Source: Gordonia effusa NBRC 100432
GTDB lineage: Bacteria > Actinomycetota > Actinomycetes > Mycobacteriales > Mycobacteriaceae
Reading direction: 5' to 3'
DNA: 64,000 nucleotides
NCBI RefSeq assembly: GCF_000241305.1
Contig: NZ_BAEH01000054.1
Span: 1 to 64,000, forward strand
The first letter of the stretch is position 1, and each line of letters starts with the position of its first letter. The notes beneath the pieces were generated by a model. That model was not told the DNA's origin. It saw only the letters and a program-made list of their open reading frames with translations, and made no database searches. This document shows, one piece after another, positions 42,807-50,897 of the stretch. The position numbers were made by a program, and so were the translations under genes.

Positions 42807-45404
42807 TTACGACAGCGTCGACCCCTGCCAGGTGCCTAGCACGATATCCACGACATTCGGCTCTCCGGCAACGATTCTCACCGATACCGCCTTGGGCTGC
42901 GAAACGCTCGCGACGATCGTGAAAGTATCGTCGGTCAGACCTTCGATTCGATAGCGACCATCCTCGTCGGTGCTCACCGAAGCCACAATTGTTTGGTCGG
43001 GCCCGAGCGCCGACACGGTGGCGCCCGCCAATGGTGTACCGCCCGGTCCGCGCACATATCCTTGCACGCCACCGATCGCGGACAGCACGATCTCGATATT
43101 CGCCGATGAATCGTCAACTGTCACAAGATGACTCGACGGCTGATAACCCGGCGCCGACGCCGTTACCGCCAAAACCGCACCAGACACCAACCCGTTGATG
43201 GTGAACAGTCCATCGGAATCGGCGTGTGACGAGGTTACGACCGCGCCTGATTGGTCGGTGACAATGAGATTCGCCGACAATGGCCGCTGCGCGTCACGGA
43301 CCCGTCCGCGAATCGTCGCGCCACCACTTAGTTCGAAGTCACGTCGCGCCACGGCCTCCCCGGTCAGCGACACCCCGATGGCGCGGGGCTGATGCCCGGG
43401 AGCGGTCGCGATCACGGTGTAGGTGCCGTCCTCGAGGTCTCGCACAGCATAGGAGCCGTCGGAGTACACGCGTGCCGTTCCGGTCTGACGTCCACGCAGG
43501 TCGGTGACGGTAATCGCGACACCCTCGATCATTTGGCCGTCGACGGCTGTGAGGCTGCCGACGATCCGAGCTCCATCTCCCGGCTGCGCCAACGGAACCT
43601 CGTCAACCAGGGATGCCGGGGTGCCTATGCCGGCGTCGGATGCCACTGCGGCGAGTTCGGCGCCAACCGTCTCTGGAACAAGAGCCCGACGTCTCGGACC
43701 ACCGGTGAAGAGCGACGCGATTGCGCCCAGAACACAGCAGATCAGGGCAAAGGTGAACGCGGCGCTCAGGCCGTCGGCAAATGGGTCGCTGATCAGATGT
43801 GGAAAGAAGTCCAGACCGGTCAGATGATCGATGCTGCTCTGCGGCAATCCCTGTAGTGCCTGCCCGCCGACCTGTTGTATCGGGTTGTAGCCGAGGAAAG
43901 CAGCGAACAAGATGCCGACGGTCGGCAGATGTGCGATGCCGTCCGCGGGTGCGGCGGGCATGCCGTTGGTAGTCAATCCGTCGTACATCGCGGTTGGCAA
44001 CGTCGAACTGAGACCGGCGATCATCAGCGAGAAGAACACGCCGATAGACAGCACCATCGCGGCGTTCTGGAATGTCGTCATCATGCCGGCGCCCGATCCG
44101 CGTGAGCTGATCGGCAGCGAGTTCATCACCTCGGCACGGTTCGGCGAGGCGAACAGACCCATCCCAATACCGTTGATTAACAAGATGATTGCGAAGACGA
44201 CATAGTTGAAGTCGACTGGGATGGCGATCAGCGCGGCGAAGGTTCCCGCGGTGATGAGCATGCCCAGCGTGGTGAACCATTTGGTGCCCAACCGGTCGGA
44301 CAACGCGCCAGAAACCGGTGCGCTGAGCAGGAAGCCGATTGTCATGGGCACCATGTAGATACCGGCCCAGAGCGGTGTGCGCGAATAGTCGTATCCGTGC
44401 TGCGGCAACCAGATTCCCTGCAGCCAGATGATCAGGATGAATTGCAAGCCACCGCGGCCGATCGACGCCATCAGGTTCGCGATATTGCCGTATGCGAACG
44501 ACCGGTTCTTGAACAGCGACAACTCGAAAAGCGGGCTGTCGACCTTGGTCTCGATGAACACGAAGATCGCCAGCATGATCACGCCGCCGATAAGCCCGGC
44601 CATCACCCAGGGGTTGGTCCATCCCATATTCGACGAACCGTACGGCTGGATGCCATAGGTGATCGCGATCAAGATGGCGATAAGCCCGACGGCGAACGTC
44701 AGATTGCCCCACCAGTCCATCTTCGCGTGCCGGCGTTCGCCGATGTCATGGAGTTTGAGATAGGCCCAGATAGTGCCGACGACACCGAATGGCACGGACA
44801 CCAGGAAAATGTAGTGCCACTGGATCGGCGCCAGCACGCCGCCGATGAGCAGGCCGAGGAACGATCCGGCAATCGCGGCGACGCCATTGATACCCATAGC
44901 GAGGCCGCGCTGGTTCGCCGGGAAAGCATCGGTCAGGATCGCCGAGGAATTGGCCATCAGGAAGGCACCACCGATGCCTTGGATAACACGCCAGAAGATC
45001 AGCCAAATGGCGGCCTCGGCGCCGTCGAACCACGTTATGGCCAGAAAGATCGACGAGATCGTGAAGACCGCGAAACCCATGTTGTACATTCGGGCGCGGC
45101 CGAACATATCGCCGAGGCGACCAAAGCTGACGACCAGAACAGCGGTGACCACCAGAAAGCCCATCATCATCCACAGCAGATAGCTGGTGTTCTGCGGTTC
45201 GAGTGGGTTGAGGTTGATGCCTTTGAAGATGTCCGGCAGCGCGATAAGCACGATCGACGAGTTGATCGTGGCGATCAGCATGCCCAAGGTGGTGTTGGAC
45301 AACGCGATCCATTTGTAGTGGGGACCGAGTTCAGTCAATGAAGTCTGGCGTGACCGTTTTACGCGGGCACCGCCCGCGGTCTCGCCCGCTGTGTCAGTCG
45401 ACAT
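42807..45404 (-). CDS. MFS transporter (DHA2 type) fused to carboxypeptidase-regulatory repeats
   Basis: An 865-residue fusion. Residues 1-590 form a 14-helix DHA2/EmrB-QacA drug:H+ antiporter (SFGRLGDMFGRARMYNMGFA after TM2, RVIQGIGGAFLMANSSAILT motif C region). Residues from about 620 on hold three carboxypeptidase-regulatory-like (CNA-B/transthyretin-like) beta domains: repeats centred on YSDGSYAVRDLEDGTYTVIA, DGLFTINGLVSG and DGRYRIEGLTDDTFTIVAS. The repeat domains follow the last membrane helix and could scaffold partner proteins. The two genes upstream in the same operon carry the same repeats, so the three products probably assemble. Confidence 0.9.
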   Translation of the reverse strand: MSTDTAGETAGGARVKRSRQTSLTELGPHYKWIALSNTTLGMLIATINSSIVLIALPDIFKGINLNPLEPQNTSYLLWMMMGFLVVTAVLVVSFGRLGDMFGRARMYNMGFAVFTISSIFLAITWFDGAEAAIWLIFWRVIQGIGGAFLMANSSAILTDAFPANQRGLAMGINGVAAIAGSFLGLLIGGVLAPIQWHYIFLVSVPFGVVGTIWAYLKLHDIGERRHAKMDWWGNLTFAVGLIAILIAITYGIQPYGSSNMGWTNPWVMAGLIGGVIMLAIFVFIETKVDSPLFELSLFKNRSFAYGNIANLMASIGRGGLQFILIIWLQGIWLPQHGYDYSRTPLWAGIYMVPMTIGFLLSAPVSGALSDRLGTKWFTTLGMLITAGTFAALIAIPVDFNYVVFAIILLINGIGMGLFASPNRAEVMNSLPISSRGSGAGMMTTFQNAAMVLSIGVFFSLMIAGLSSTLPTAMYDGLTTNGMPAAPADGIAHLPTVGILFAAFLGYNPIQQVGGQALQGLPQSSIDHLTGLDFFPHLISDPFADGLSAAFTFALICCVLGAIASLFTGGPRRRALVPETVGAELAAVASDAGIGTPASLVDEVPLAQPGDGARIVGSLTAVDGQMIEGVAITVTDLRGRQTGTARVYSDGSYAVRDLEDGTYTVIATAPGHQPRAIGVSLTGEAVARRDFELSGGATIRGRVRDAQRPLSANLIVTDQSGAVVTSSHADSDGLFTINGLVSGAVLAVTASAPGYQPSSHLVTVDDSSANIEIVLSAIGGVQGYVRGPGGTPLAGATVSALGPDQTIVASVSTDEDGRYRIEGLTDDTFTIVASVSQPKAVSVRIVAGEPNVVDIVLGTWQGSTLS

Positions 45405-45445
45405 ATTCGCCTCTCAAAACTATTGCTGCTTAATACTTTTGGCGC

Positions 45446-46252
45446 TCAGTCAGCCACGCGGACCGCTTGGATATCCAGATTCACTCGCGCCGTGCCACCG
45501 ATCTGTGCGACGCCGGACAGGAGCTTGTCGTCGAAGCTGATCCCAAAGTCGTTGCGGTGCAGCGAACCTGTTGCCCGGAATCCGACCCGGCGACCACCCC
45601 ACGGATCGTCGACCTGACCCAAGTAGCTCAGTTCCAACTCGACCGGCACCGTCGTGCCACGCAGCGTGAGTGTTCCCGACAGTGTCCATCCCTCGTCGGT
45701 CGCGGGATGAATATCGCCGGCGTGAAACTGAGCCGTCGGAAACCCCTCGACGTCGAAGAACGCCTTCGACCGCAAGATGTCGTCGCGCATGCTGTTGTCG
45801 GTATCGATACTGCCGGTGGCGATCTCGGCGGTCACCGACGATCGCGTGACGTTGTCGGCCACATCGATCGATCCACGGAAATCGCCGAAACGTCCACGCA
45901 CAGTAGAGATTCCGAGGTGACGGACACTGATCTCGATGGTCGAGTGACCGGCATCGATCTCCCATCGCCCGGCCTCCGGTGCGGGCGCTCCGCCCGCTCG
46001 CACCAATGCGATCTGTCCCAGCGTCACCGGATTTCCGTTCACTATCGCCACCCGTGCGGTCGGCTGATATCCGGGTGAGGTCGCGACGACGGTGTAGGTG
46101 CCGGAATCGAGATCGCTGACGGCGATCGCACCGTCTACGTCGGTGCGAGAAATGCTGTGCTGCAATCCGGCCGCGGACATGACCGTTACTATGGCGTCGG
46201 TCAGCGGGTCCCCACCAGAGGTCGTGATCCGCGCCGCGAGATGTGTTGACAT
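45446..46252 (-). CDS. YceI-like protein with N-terminal carboxypeptidase-regulatory domain
   Basis: A 268-residue protein. Residues 1-85 are one carboxypeptidase-regulatory repeat (GTYTVVATSPGYQPTARVAI), and residues 95-268 are a YceI domain (GRWEIDAGHSTIEISVRHLG, then GRFGDFRGSIDVADN, and the closing HRNDFGISF). YceI domains form a lipocalin-like barrel that binds isoprenoid or lipid chains. There is no signal peptide, unusual for the family. It lies 8 bases after the three-repeat gene and 41 bases before the MFS fusion gene, on the same strand. A lipid carrier associated with the transporter is a plausible inference. Confidence 0.9.
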   Translation of the reverse strand: MSTHLAARITTSGGDPLTDAIVTVMSAAGLQHSISRTDVDGAIAVSDLDSGTYTVVATSPGYQPTARVAIVNGNPVTLGQIALVRAGGAPAPEAGRWEIDAGHSTIEISVRHLGISTVRGRFGDFRGSIDVADNVTRSSVTAEIATGSIDTDNSMRDDILRSKAFFDVEGFPTAQFHAGDIHPATDEGWTLSGTLTLRGTTVPVELELSYLGQVDDPWGGRRVGFRATGSLHRNDFGISFDDKLLSGVAQIGGTARVNLDIQAVRVAD

Positions 46253-46260
46253 ATCGACTC

Positions 46261-47088
46261 CTATTCCGCCGCGCCGAGGGTGAACTCGTAATTGACGAAT
46301 CGCCCCGGCTCGATGTCGATGGTCGTCGCCGACGGTGCGTAGCCGCTAGCGATCACGGTGTAGTCACCAGGTTCGACATTGGTGAAGATGAAGCGTCCGG
46401 AAGCATTGGTTACCGCGTTTGCGGTCATCGTGCCGCTGCTGTCAACCAGACTGACCTGGCTGTGCGGCACCGGCGCCGCGCTCGGCGACCCGTCTGTTAC
46501 CTGACCGGATAGTTCGGCCGCGGTCTGGAGCGCGGTCTCGACGACGGCCCCTGACGCCGCCGCATAGGAAACCGACTCGGCGGCCGGATCGAATCCGTCG
46601 GCAGTGACGATGAGTGTGTAGGCACCATCGACAATGCCGCCCACCGCCCACTGTCCGGTCGCGTCGGTGGCGGTAGTCGCGACAACCTGTCCCCGGTGAT
46701 CGACGATTGTGATCGCGGCTCCGGAGATCGGTCGCATGGACGCGCCGTTGGTTACCTGCCCGGCGAGGCCGGCCGAACCCGACAACACGATCTCGATCGG
46801 AAGGGCGCTCGCGGCCGCGAGCACGGTGGCGGCGGCTGGCTGGTGGCCGTCGGCGGAAACGACCAGTACGTACTGTCCTTCGACGAGCGCGTGGACGGTA
46901 AAGGTGCCCTCTGTCGAGGTGACGGTGTGCGCAGCTTGCCGTCCGTCGACATCGATCACGGTGACAGTCGCCGCAGCGACTACGCAGCTATCCGCGCGGC
47001 GGACCACTCCGGTGATCTCGGCGTATGCGCCGGTTGGCGTCACGTTGTCACCAAGATGGCCGTTGTGCCCGTTCACGCCCGGTGTCAT
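46261..47088 (-). CDS. carboxypeptidase-regulatory-like repeat protein
   Basis: A 275-residue protein built from three to four transthyretin-like beta repeats: TFTVHALVEGQYVLVVSADG, QWAVGGIVDGAYTLIVTADG and FIFTNVEPGDYTVIASGYAP. Each is about 85 residues with the same GxYTVxAxA core. The start is the ATG at 47088, with GAGGAG 6 bases upstream; an upstream in-frame ATG (47109) would put that ribosome binding site inside the gene. No signal peptide or membrane helix is visible, so it is cytoplasmic or exported by another route. First gene of the three-gene cluster. Confidence 0.85.
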   Translation of the reverse strand: MTPGVNGHNGHLGDNVTPTGAYAEITGVVRRADSCVVAAATVTVIDVDGRQAAHTVTSTEGTFTVHALVEGQYVLVVSADGHQPAAATVLAAASALPIEIVLSGSAGLAGQVTNGASMRPISGAAITIVDHRGQVVATTATDATGQWAVGGIVDGAYTLIVTADGFDPAAESVSYAAASGAVVETALQTAAELSGQVTDGSPSAAPVPHSQVSLVDSSGTMTANAVTNASGRFIFTNVEPGDYTVIASGYAPSATTIDIEPGRFVNYEFTLGAAE

Positions 47089-47392
47089 GCTGCGCTCCTC
47101 TTGAATCAATTGCGGCCGCCGATCACGACTCGACTATCTAGCCGTAACAGAAATATAGTTGCTAGTAGCTAACTGATTACTTCGATACTCTAAGCGCCTT
47201 GCGGCGCGACGTCTTCACCGGGGTGCTGTGATGCTCACGACAGCGAGTGTGAAAAGCGTTGCAAATAGGGCGAATTCGGTCGTTCATCGACCGAATTGCG
47301 CGTTATGACTTAATCGAATCAGGTCGAGACCTCGTCTGCGTGGGCGCTCGCCGACTCCCCCGCCTCAGCGTCGAGCCATTATTCTGGGCAGC
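47089..47392. other. intergenic stretch between divergent genes
   Basis: 304 bases between the repeat-protein cluster (minus) and the esterase gene (plus). It should hold both promoters. AT-rich patches (for example TAACTGATTACTTCG) are seen near 47165-47190. No gene and no convincing palindrome are recognised. Confidence 0.5.
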
Positions 47393-48508
47393 ATGGTGAT
47401 GGCCGATCGACCCGAAGTTCAGACCGCATCCGCGCCAGTGACCGCGCTTACCGTTGTCGGGCTCGGCCAGAGCCTCCTTAACGGACTCGCGCGAGTGCCG
47501 TTCCGGCAACCGTGGCGCGGTCCGGCTGGGCTACTGGACAATGTCGGACAGTCGGTGACGCGCCAGGTAATTCGATCATTGATGGGCTATTCGATGGGGC
47601 TTCCCATCGAGGAGTTTCGGTCGATGGAGAAGATCCTCGACGAAATCTGCCGCCTCGTCATTCCGCCGTTCGTGAATATCACCGACGATGTTGAGATCAC
47701 CGATGACGTCGTGGGCGGGGTCCCCGGTATTTGGTGCCGCGCCAAAGCGAGTTCGGACGCCCACGTCGACGACAACGCCGACAAAGCCACCATCAACGCG
47801 ACCGTTCTGTACCTGCACGGCGGGGGTTACATCGGAACCTCGCCAATCATGTACTCGGCCTTTGCCGCTTCGCTGGTCAGAATCACCGGCTACGAGGTGT
47901 TCATCGCCGATTACCGAATGGCGCCGGAGTTTCCGTTTCCCGCAGGCGTCGTCGATGCGGCCGATGCCTACCAGGGATTGATCGACCGAGGCGTCGACGC
48001 TGACCATCTGGTCGTCGCCGGCGACTCCGGTGGCGGCGGGCTGGCGACTTCTCTGATCTCCTTCCTGCACGCGCGCGATATCCCAGCTCCCGCCGCGCTC
48101 GCATTGTTCTCCCCCGAAGTAGACCTGGCGCTCAACCAGCCGTCGGTGCTCGACAATGCCCCGCACGACATTTTGCCGTGGAGTGTTCCGGTGACTCCGT
48201 ACTTGCAGGGCGTCTCACCCAACGACGCGCGCGTGTCGGCTGCCTACGCCGATCCCGATCCCGACTGGTTTCCACCGACCTTCGTTTGTTGGGGCTCCGA
48301 TGAAATGTTCCGCGACGGCATCCGAGAATTCGTCGAGCGCCTGGAGAAGGCCGGCGTACAAGTCCACGCGATGGAAGAGTTCGGAATGTTCCACGTCTTC
48401 CCCATCCTGATGCCGTGGGCCGAGTCGTCGAAGCGGGTTTTTCGGGCGCTACACGAGCTTTCGTCGGACCATGTTGAGCCGGACGAGGACGCGCAAGCGA
48501 CGCACTAG
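47393..48508 (+). CDS. alpha/beta hydrolase (HSL family esterase)
   Basis: A 371-residue esterase. Oxyanion motif LYLHGGGYIGTSPIM, nucleophile elbow VVAGDSGGGGLATSL (Ser), an Asp in WGSDEMFRDG and a His in FGMFHVFPIL give the triad. The N-terminal 100 residues are helical and could cap the active site; helical N-terminal lids are common in actinobacterial acetyl-hydrolases. No signal peptide. It stands as a single gene, separated from the next by about 80 bases. The substrate is unknown. Confidence 0.92.
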   Translation: MVMADRPEVQTASAPVTALTVVGLGQSLLNGLARVPFRQPWRGPAGLLDNVGQSVTRQVIRSLMGYSMGLPIEEFRSMEKILDEICRLVIPPFVNITDDVEITDDVVGGVPGIWCRAKASSDAHVDDNADKATINATVLYLHGGGYIGTSPIMYSAFAASLVRITGYEVFIADYRMAPEFPFPAGVVDAADAYQGLIDRGVDADHLVVAGDSGGGGLATSLISFLHARDIPAPAALALFSPEVDLALNQPSVLDNAPHDILPWSVPVTPYLQGVSPNDARVSAAYADPDPDWFPPTFVCWGSDEMFRDGIREFVERLEKAGVQVHAMEEFGMFHVFPILMPWAESSKRVFRALHELSSDHVEPDEDAQATH

Positions 48509-48589
48509 GGCGTCATCTATCTACGAGATCGTATCCACGAGATCGGCCATTCGCGGTAGCAAGCCCTCAGTTCGCTACGATAACTTCTC

Positions 48590-49600
48590 ATGACAGAACC
48601 CGACGTTCCGCCACTACCGGAGGAATCGGAAACCTCGCCCTATCGTCCGTCAAATCAACAGTGGGTGCTCGTGGGCTTCATCATCGCCTTCGGTGCTGGC
48701 TTCCTGCTTTATCACGTTTTGAAAGACAACGGCCTCGGGCAATCAGCGGCGCTGTACGTCGGGATACCGGTGGTGATCGCCGTCGTGGTGACACTGACCG
48801 CGCCAGCGAAAAGACCGGTCGGCACAGCGATGAAAGTTACGACCATCCTCCTGCTGCTCTCCGTTCCGGTATTGGGCGAAGGAGCCTGCTGTGTCCTATT
48901 GGCCGCTCCGCTGTTCTATCTATTCGCCTTCCTCGCCGTCGAGGTCGTCACCGCGTGCCGCCGGGGGCGTGGAAAGCCCCTCGGACCGTCGGCATTCGTG
49001 ATGCCGGTCCTGCTGGGACTGCTGATTTTGGAGGGGACTACTCCGGCACTGACCCCACCTGCCGATTCGGCCTCCACGGCGACTCGGATCATCGACCTAC
49101 CGGCGTCGAAAGTCGCTGCCGCACTATCGCTTCCGATGAACTTCGATGGTATTCCGCGCACCGGGGTGTTGGCGATCGGGTTCCCCACCCCACGGCACGA
49201 CAGCGGCGGCCTTGACCTCGGTACGGTGCGCGTCATCGATTTCGACGGAGCGCATCACCGCAATGGCCCAGTTGCTCAACATCATTGGGGCACAGACCAG
49301 AGTGCGCTTAGCTTACGAATCGCCCACCGGACCGCGGACTCGGTAACCTTCATGCTGGCGTCCGATACTAGCCCGCTGGCATCGTGGCTACGCTGGAATC
49401 AGATCAACGTCAGCTGGAAACCGATAGATCAGGGTCGTAGCGAAATACGTTGGCAGGTCCACTACACCCGACTACTTTCGCCGTCGTGGTACTTCGGTCC
49501 GATCGAACGCCTCGTCACGTGGCGTGCCGCCGACTATCTGATCCGCAGCATCAATGTTGCCGGTGTCGATGGCCATCCCCATCACATACCTGCCCAATGA
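48590..49600 (+). CDS. membrane protein with C-terminal soluble domain
   Basis: A 336-residue protein: a short acidic/Pro-rich N-terminus, about five hydrophobic helices (residues 25-150, e.g. WVLVGFIIAFGAGFLLYHVL), then a soluble region of about 180 residues with IIDLPASKVAAALSLPMNFD and TFMLASDTSPLASWLRWNQI. The soluble part looks beta-rich and may be a START/SRPBCC-like or polyketide-cyclase-like fold, but that is a guess. The stop codon overlaps the start of the next gene by 4 bases (49597-49600), so the pair is translationally coupled. Function unknown. Confidence 0.75.
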   Translation: MTEPDVPPLPEESETSPYRPSNQQWVLVGFIIAFGAGFLLYHVLKDNGLGQSAALYVGIPVVIAVVVTLTAPAKRPVGTAMKVTTILLLLSVPVLGEGACCVLLAAPLFYLFAFLAVEVVTACRRGRGKPLGPSAFVMPVLLGLLILEGTTPALTPPADSASTATRIIDLPASKVAAALSLPMNFDGIPRTGVLAIGFPTPRHDSGGLDLGTVRVIDFDGAHHRNGPVAQHHWGTDQSALSLRIAHRTADSVTFMLASDTSPLASWLRWNQINVSWKPIDQGRSEIRWQVHYTRLLSPSWYFGPIERLVTWRAADYLIRSINVAGVDGHPHHIPAQ

Positions 49601-50892
49601 CACCGGACGTCGGCGCGCTACGTCCGCTGCTGGTCGTCATCCCACTCGTGCTCGCGGGCGGATTGTGGTTGGTAGTCAACGATATTCGACGTCGTTCGGC
49701 GGCGATTCTCGCGCTGCTCTGGAACCTGATCGGGCTGACCGGGTTGAACGTGTTGGCGACCTCGGTCGGGTGGTGGAGTTTCGATGCGGCATCGCCGAAT
49801 CTTCTCGGCACACCCGTCGATCTCTTACTGGCGTGGGCGATCCTGTGGTCAGTGATCCCGGTCTTGGCGACGCGGTGGGTGCCGCTGACGTACGCCGTTG
49901 TCGCTCTGATTGTGCTGGATGTCTACGCGATGCCGGCTATGCATCCCGTCGTCGAACTTCGCGGCGACTGGTGGTGGGGTGAGTTGATCGCCGTCGTCAC
50001 GTGTCTTCTCCCTTCGTCAATCCTGGGCGCGCTGACGATCCGGCGAGAGGTGTTGGCGGTGCGTGTCGGGCTTCAGGTGGTGTTGTTCACCGCGCTGCTA
50101 GTGGTGGCTATCCCGGCGTTGTGCTACGAACTACGTTCTCGCAGTGGGTTTCTCGCACCGCCGTCGGATTGGCAGCTCCACATCGGCGGAGTCTGGGATA
50201 TCGTGGCGATCCAGGTCGCGGGGGTCATCGCCCTGGCAGCACTGGCCGCGGTCGCCGAATTCGCTCGAGCCGGCGGAACCCCGTGGCCGTGGGATCCGCC
50301 ATCGCGGGTGGTGACCGTGGGACCCTACGCCTACCTGACCAACCCGATGCAGTTGTGCGCGACACTTCTCATCGCGATAGCCGGTCTGGTGCTGTGGATT
50401 CCACTGATGTTCATCGCGGCAGTGGGCGCGGCGGCATTCTCCGCGGGCGTCGCGGCTTACGTAGAAGACGAAGCGTTGGACCGCCGGTTCGGTGATGACT
50501 GGTCAAGTTATCGCAACGCGGTGCCCACCTGGCTCCCACGCTGGCGGCCGGCACCCAGCAAAGAACCGGCCAAGGTGTACATCGCGCGCGGATGCGACCC
50601 GTGTAGCGACCTGGCTGCCTGGATCATCGCTCGACGGCCAGTGGGTCTGGAAGTTCTTGCCGCCGAGGGCTATCCGCAACCGCTCCGGCGTATCCGCTAC
50701 CTGCACGCGACCGGCGTGAAACTAGACGGTGTCCGAGCGGTCGCCGCCGTCATGGCACATCTCAACCTGGCATGGGCGATGACTGGATGGGTGATCGGTA
50801 CGCCGGGGATCTCACATCTGGTCCAGTTACTCATCGACGCGTCCGGCGGGCAGGCACGCGATATACCGACGACCAAGACCGAAACTGAGTAG
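49597..50892 (+). CDS. membrane PEMT/ICMT-like methyltransferase fused to a DCC-like thiol domain
   Basis: A 431-residue membrane protein. After about seven hydrophobic segments comes the ICMT/PEMT-type catalytic block: VVTVGPYAYLTNPMQLCATL, then EDEALDRRFGDDWSSYRNAV and PTWLPRWRP, which use S-adenosylmethionine to methylate lipids or isoprenylated thiols. The C-terminal 110 residues start with KVYIARGCDPCSDLAAWI (a CxxC-like CDPC) and resemble DCC/DUF393 thiol-disulfide domains, with DGVRAVAAVMAHLNLAW. The start (ATG 49597) overlaps the preceding gene by 4 bases. The fusion suggests joint lipid methylation and thiol handling; the substrate is unknown. Confidence 0.8.
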   Translation: MTPDVGALRPLLVVIPLVLAGGLWLVVNDIRRRSAAILALLWNLIGLTGLNVLATSVGWWSFDAASPNLLGTPVDLLLAWAILWSVIPVLATRWVPLTYAVVALIVLDVYAMPAMHPVVELRGDWWWGELIAVVTCLLPSSILGALTIRREVLAVRVGLQVVLFTALLVVAIPALCYELRSRSGFLAPPSDWQLHIGGVWDIVAIQVAGVIALAALAAVAEFARAGGTPWPWDPPSRVVTVGPYAYLTNPMQLCATLLIAIAGLVLWIPLMFIAAVGAAAFSAGVAAYVEDEALDRRFGDDWSSYRNAVPTWLPRWRPAPSKEPAKVYIARGCDPCSDLAAWIIARRPVGLEVLAAEGYPQPLRRIRYLHATGVKLDGVRAVAAVMAHLNLAWAMTGWVIGTPGISHLVQLLIDASGGQARDIPTTKTETE

Positions 50893-50897
50893 CCAAC

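Noticed and set aside
50893-50897. Search for a jetD gene next to jetC
   Set aside because: Only 5 bases separate jetC from the convergent methyltransferase gene; the frames upstream of jetA are TetR and P450 genes, so no jetD is present here.
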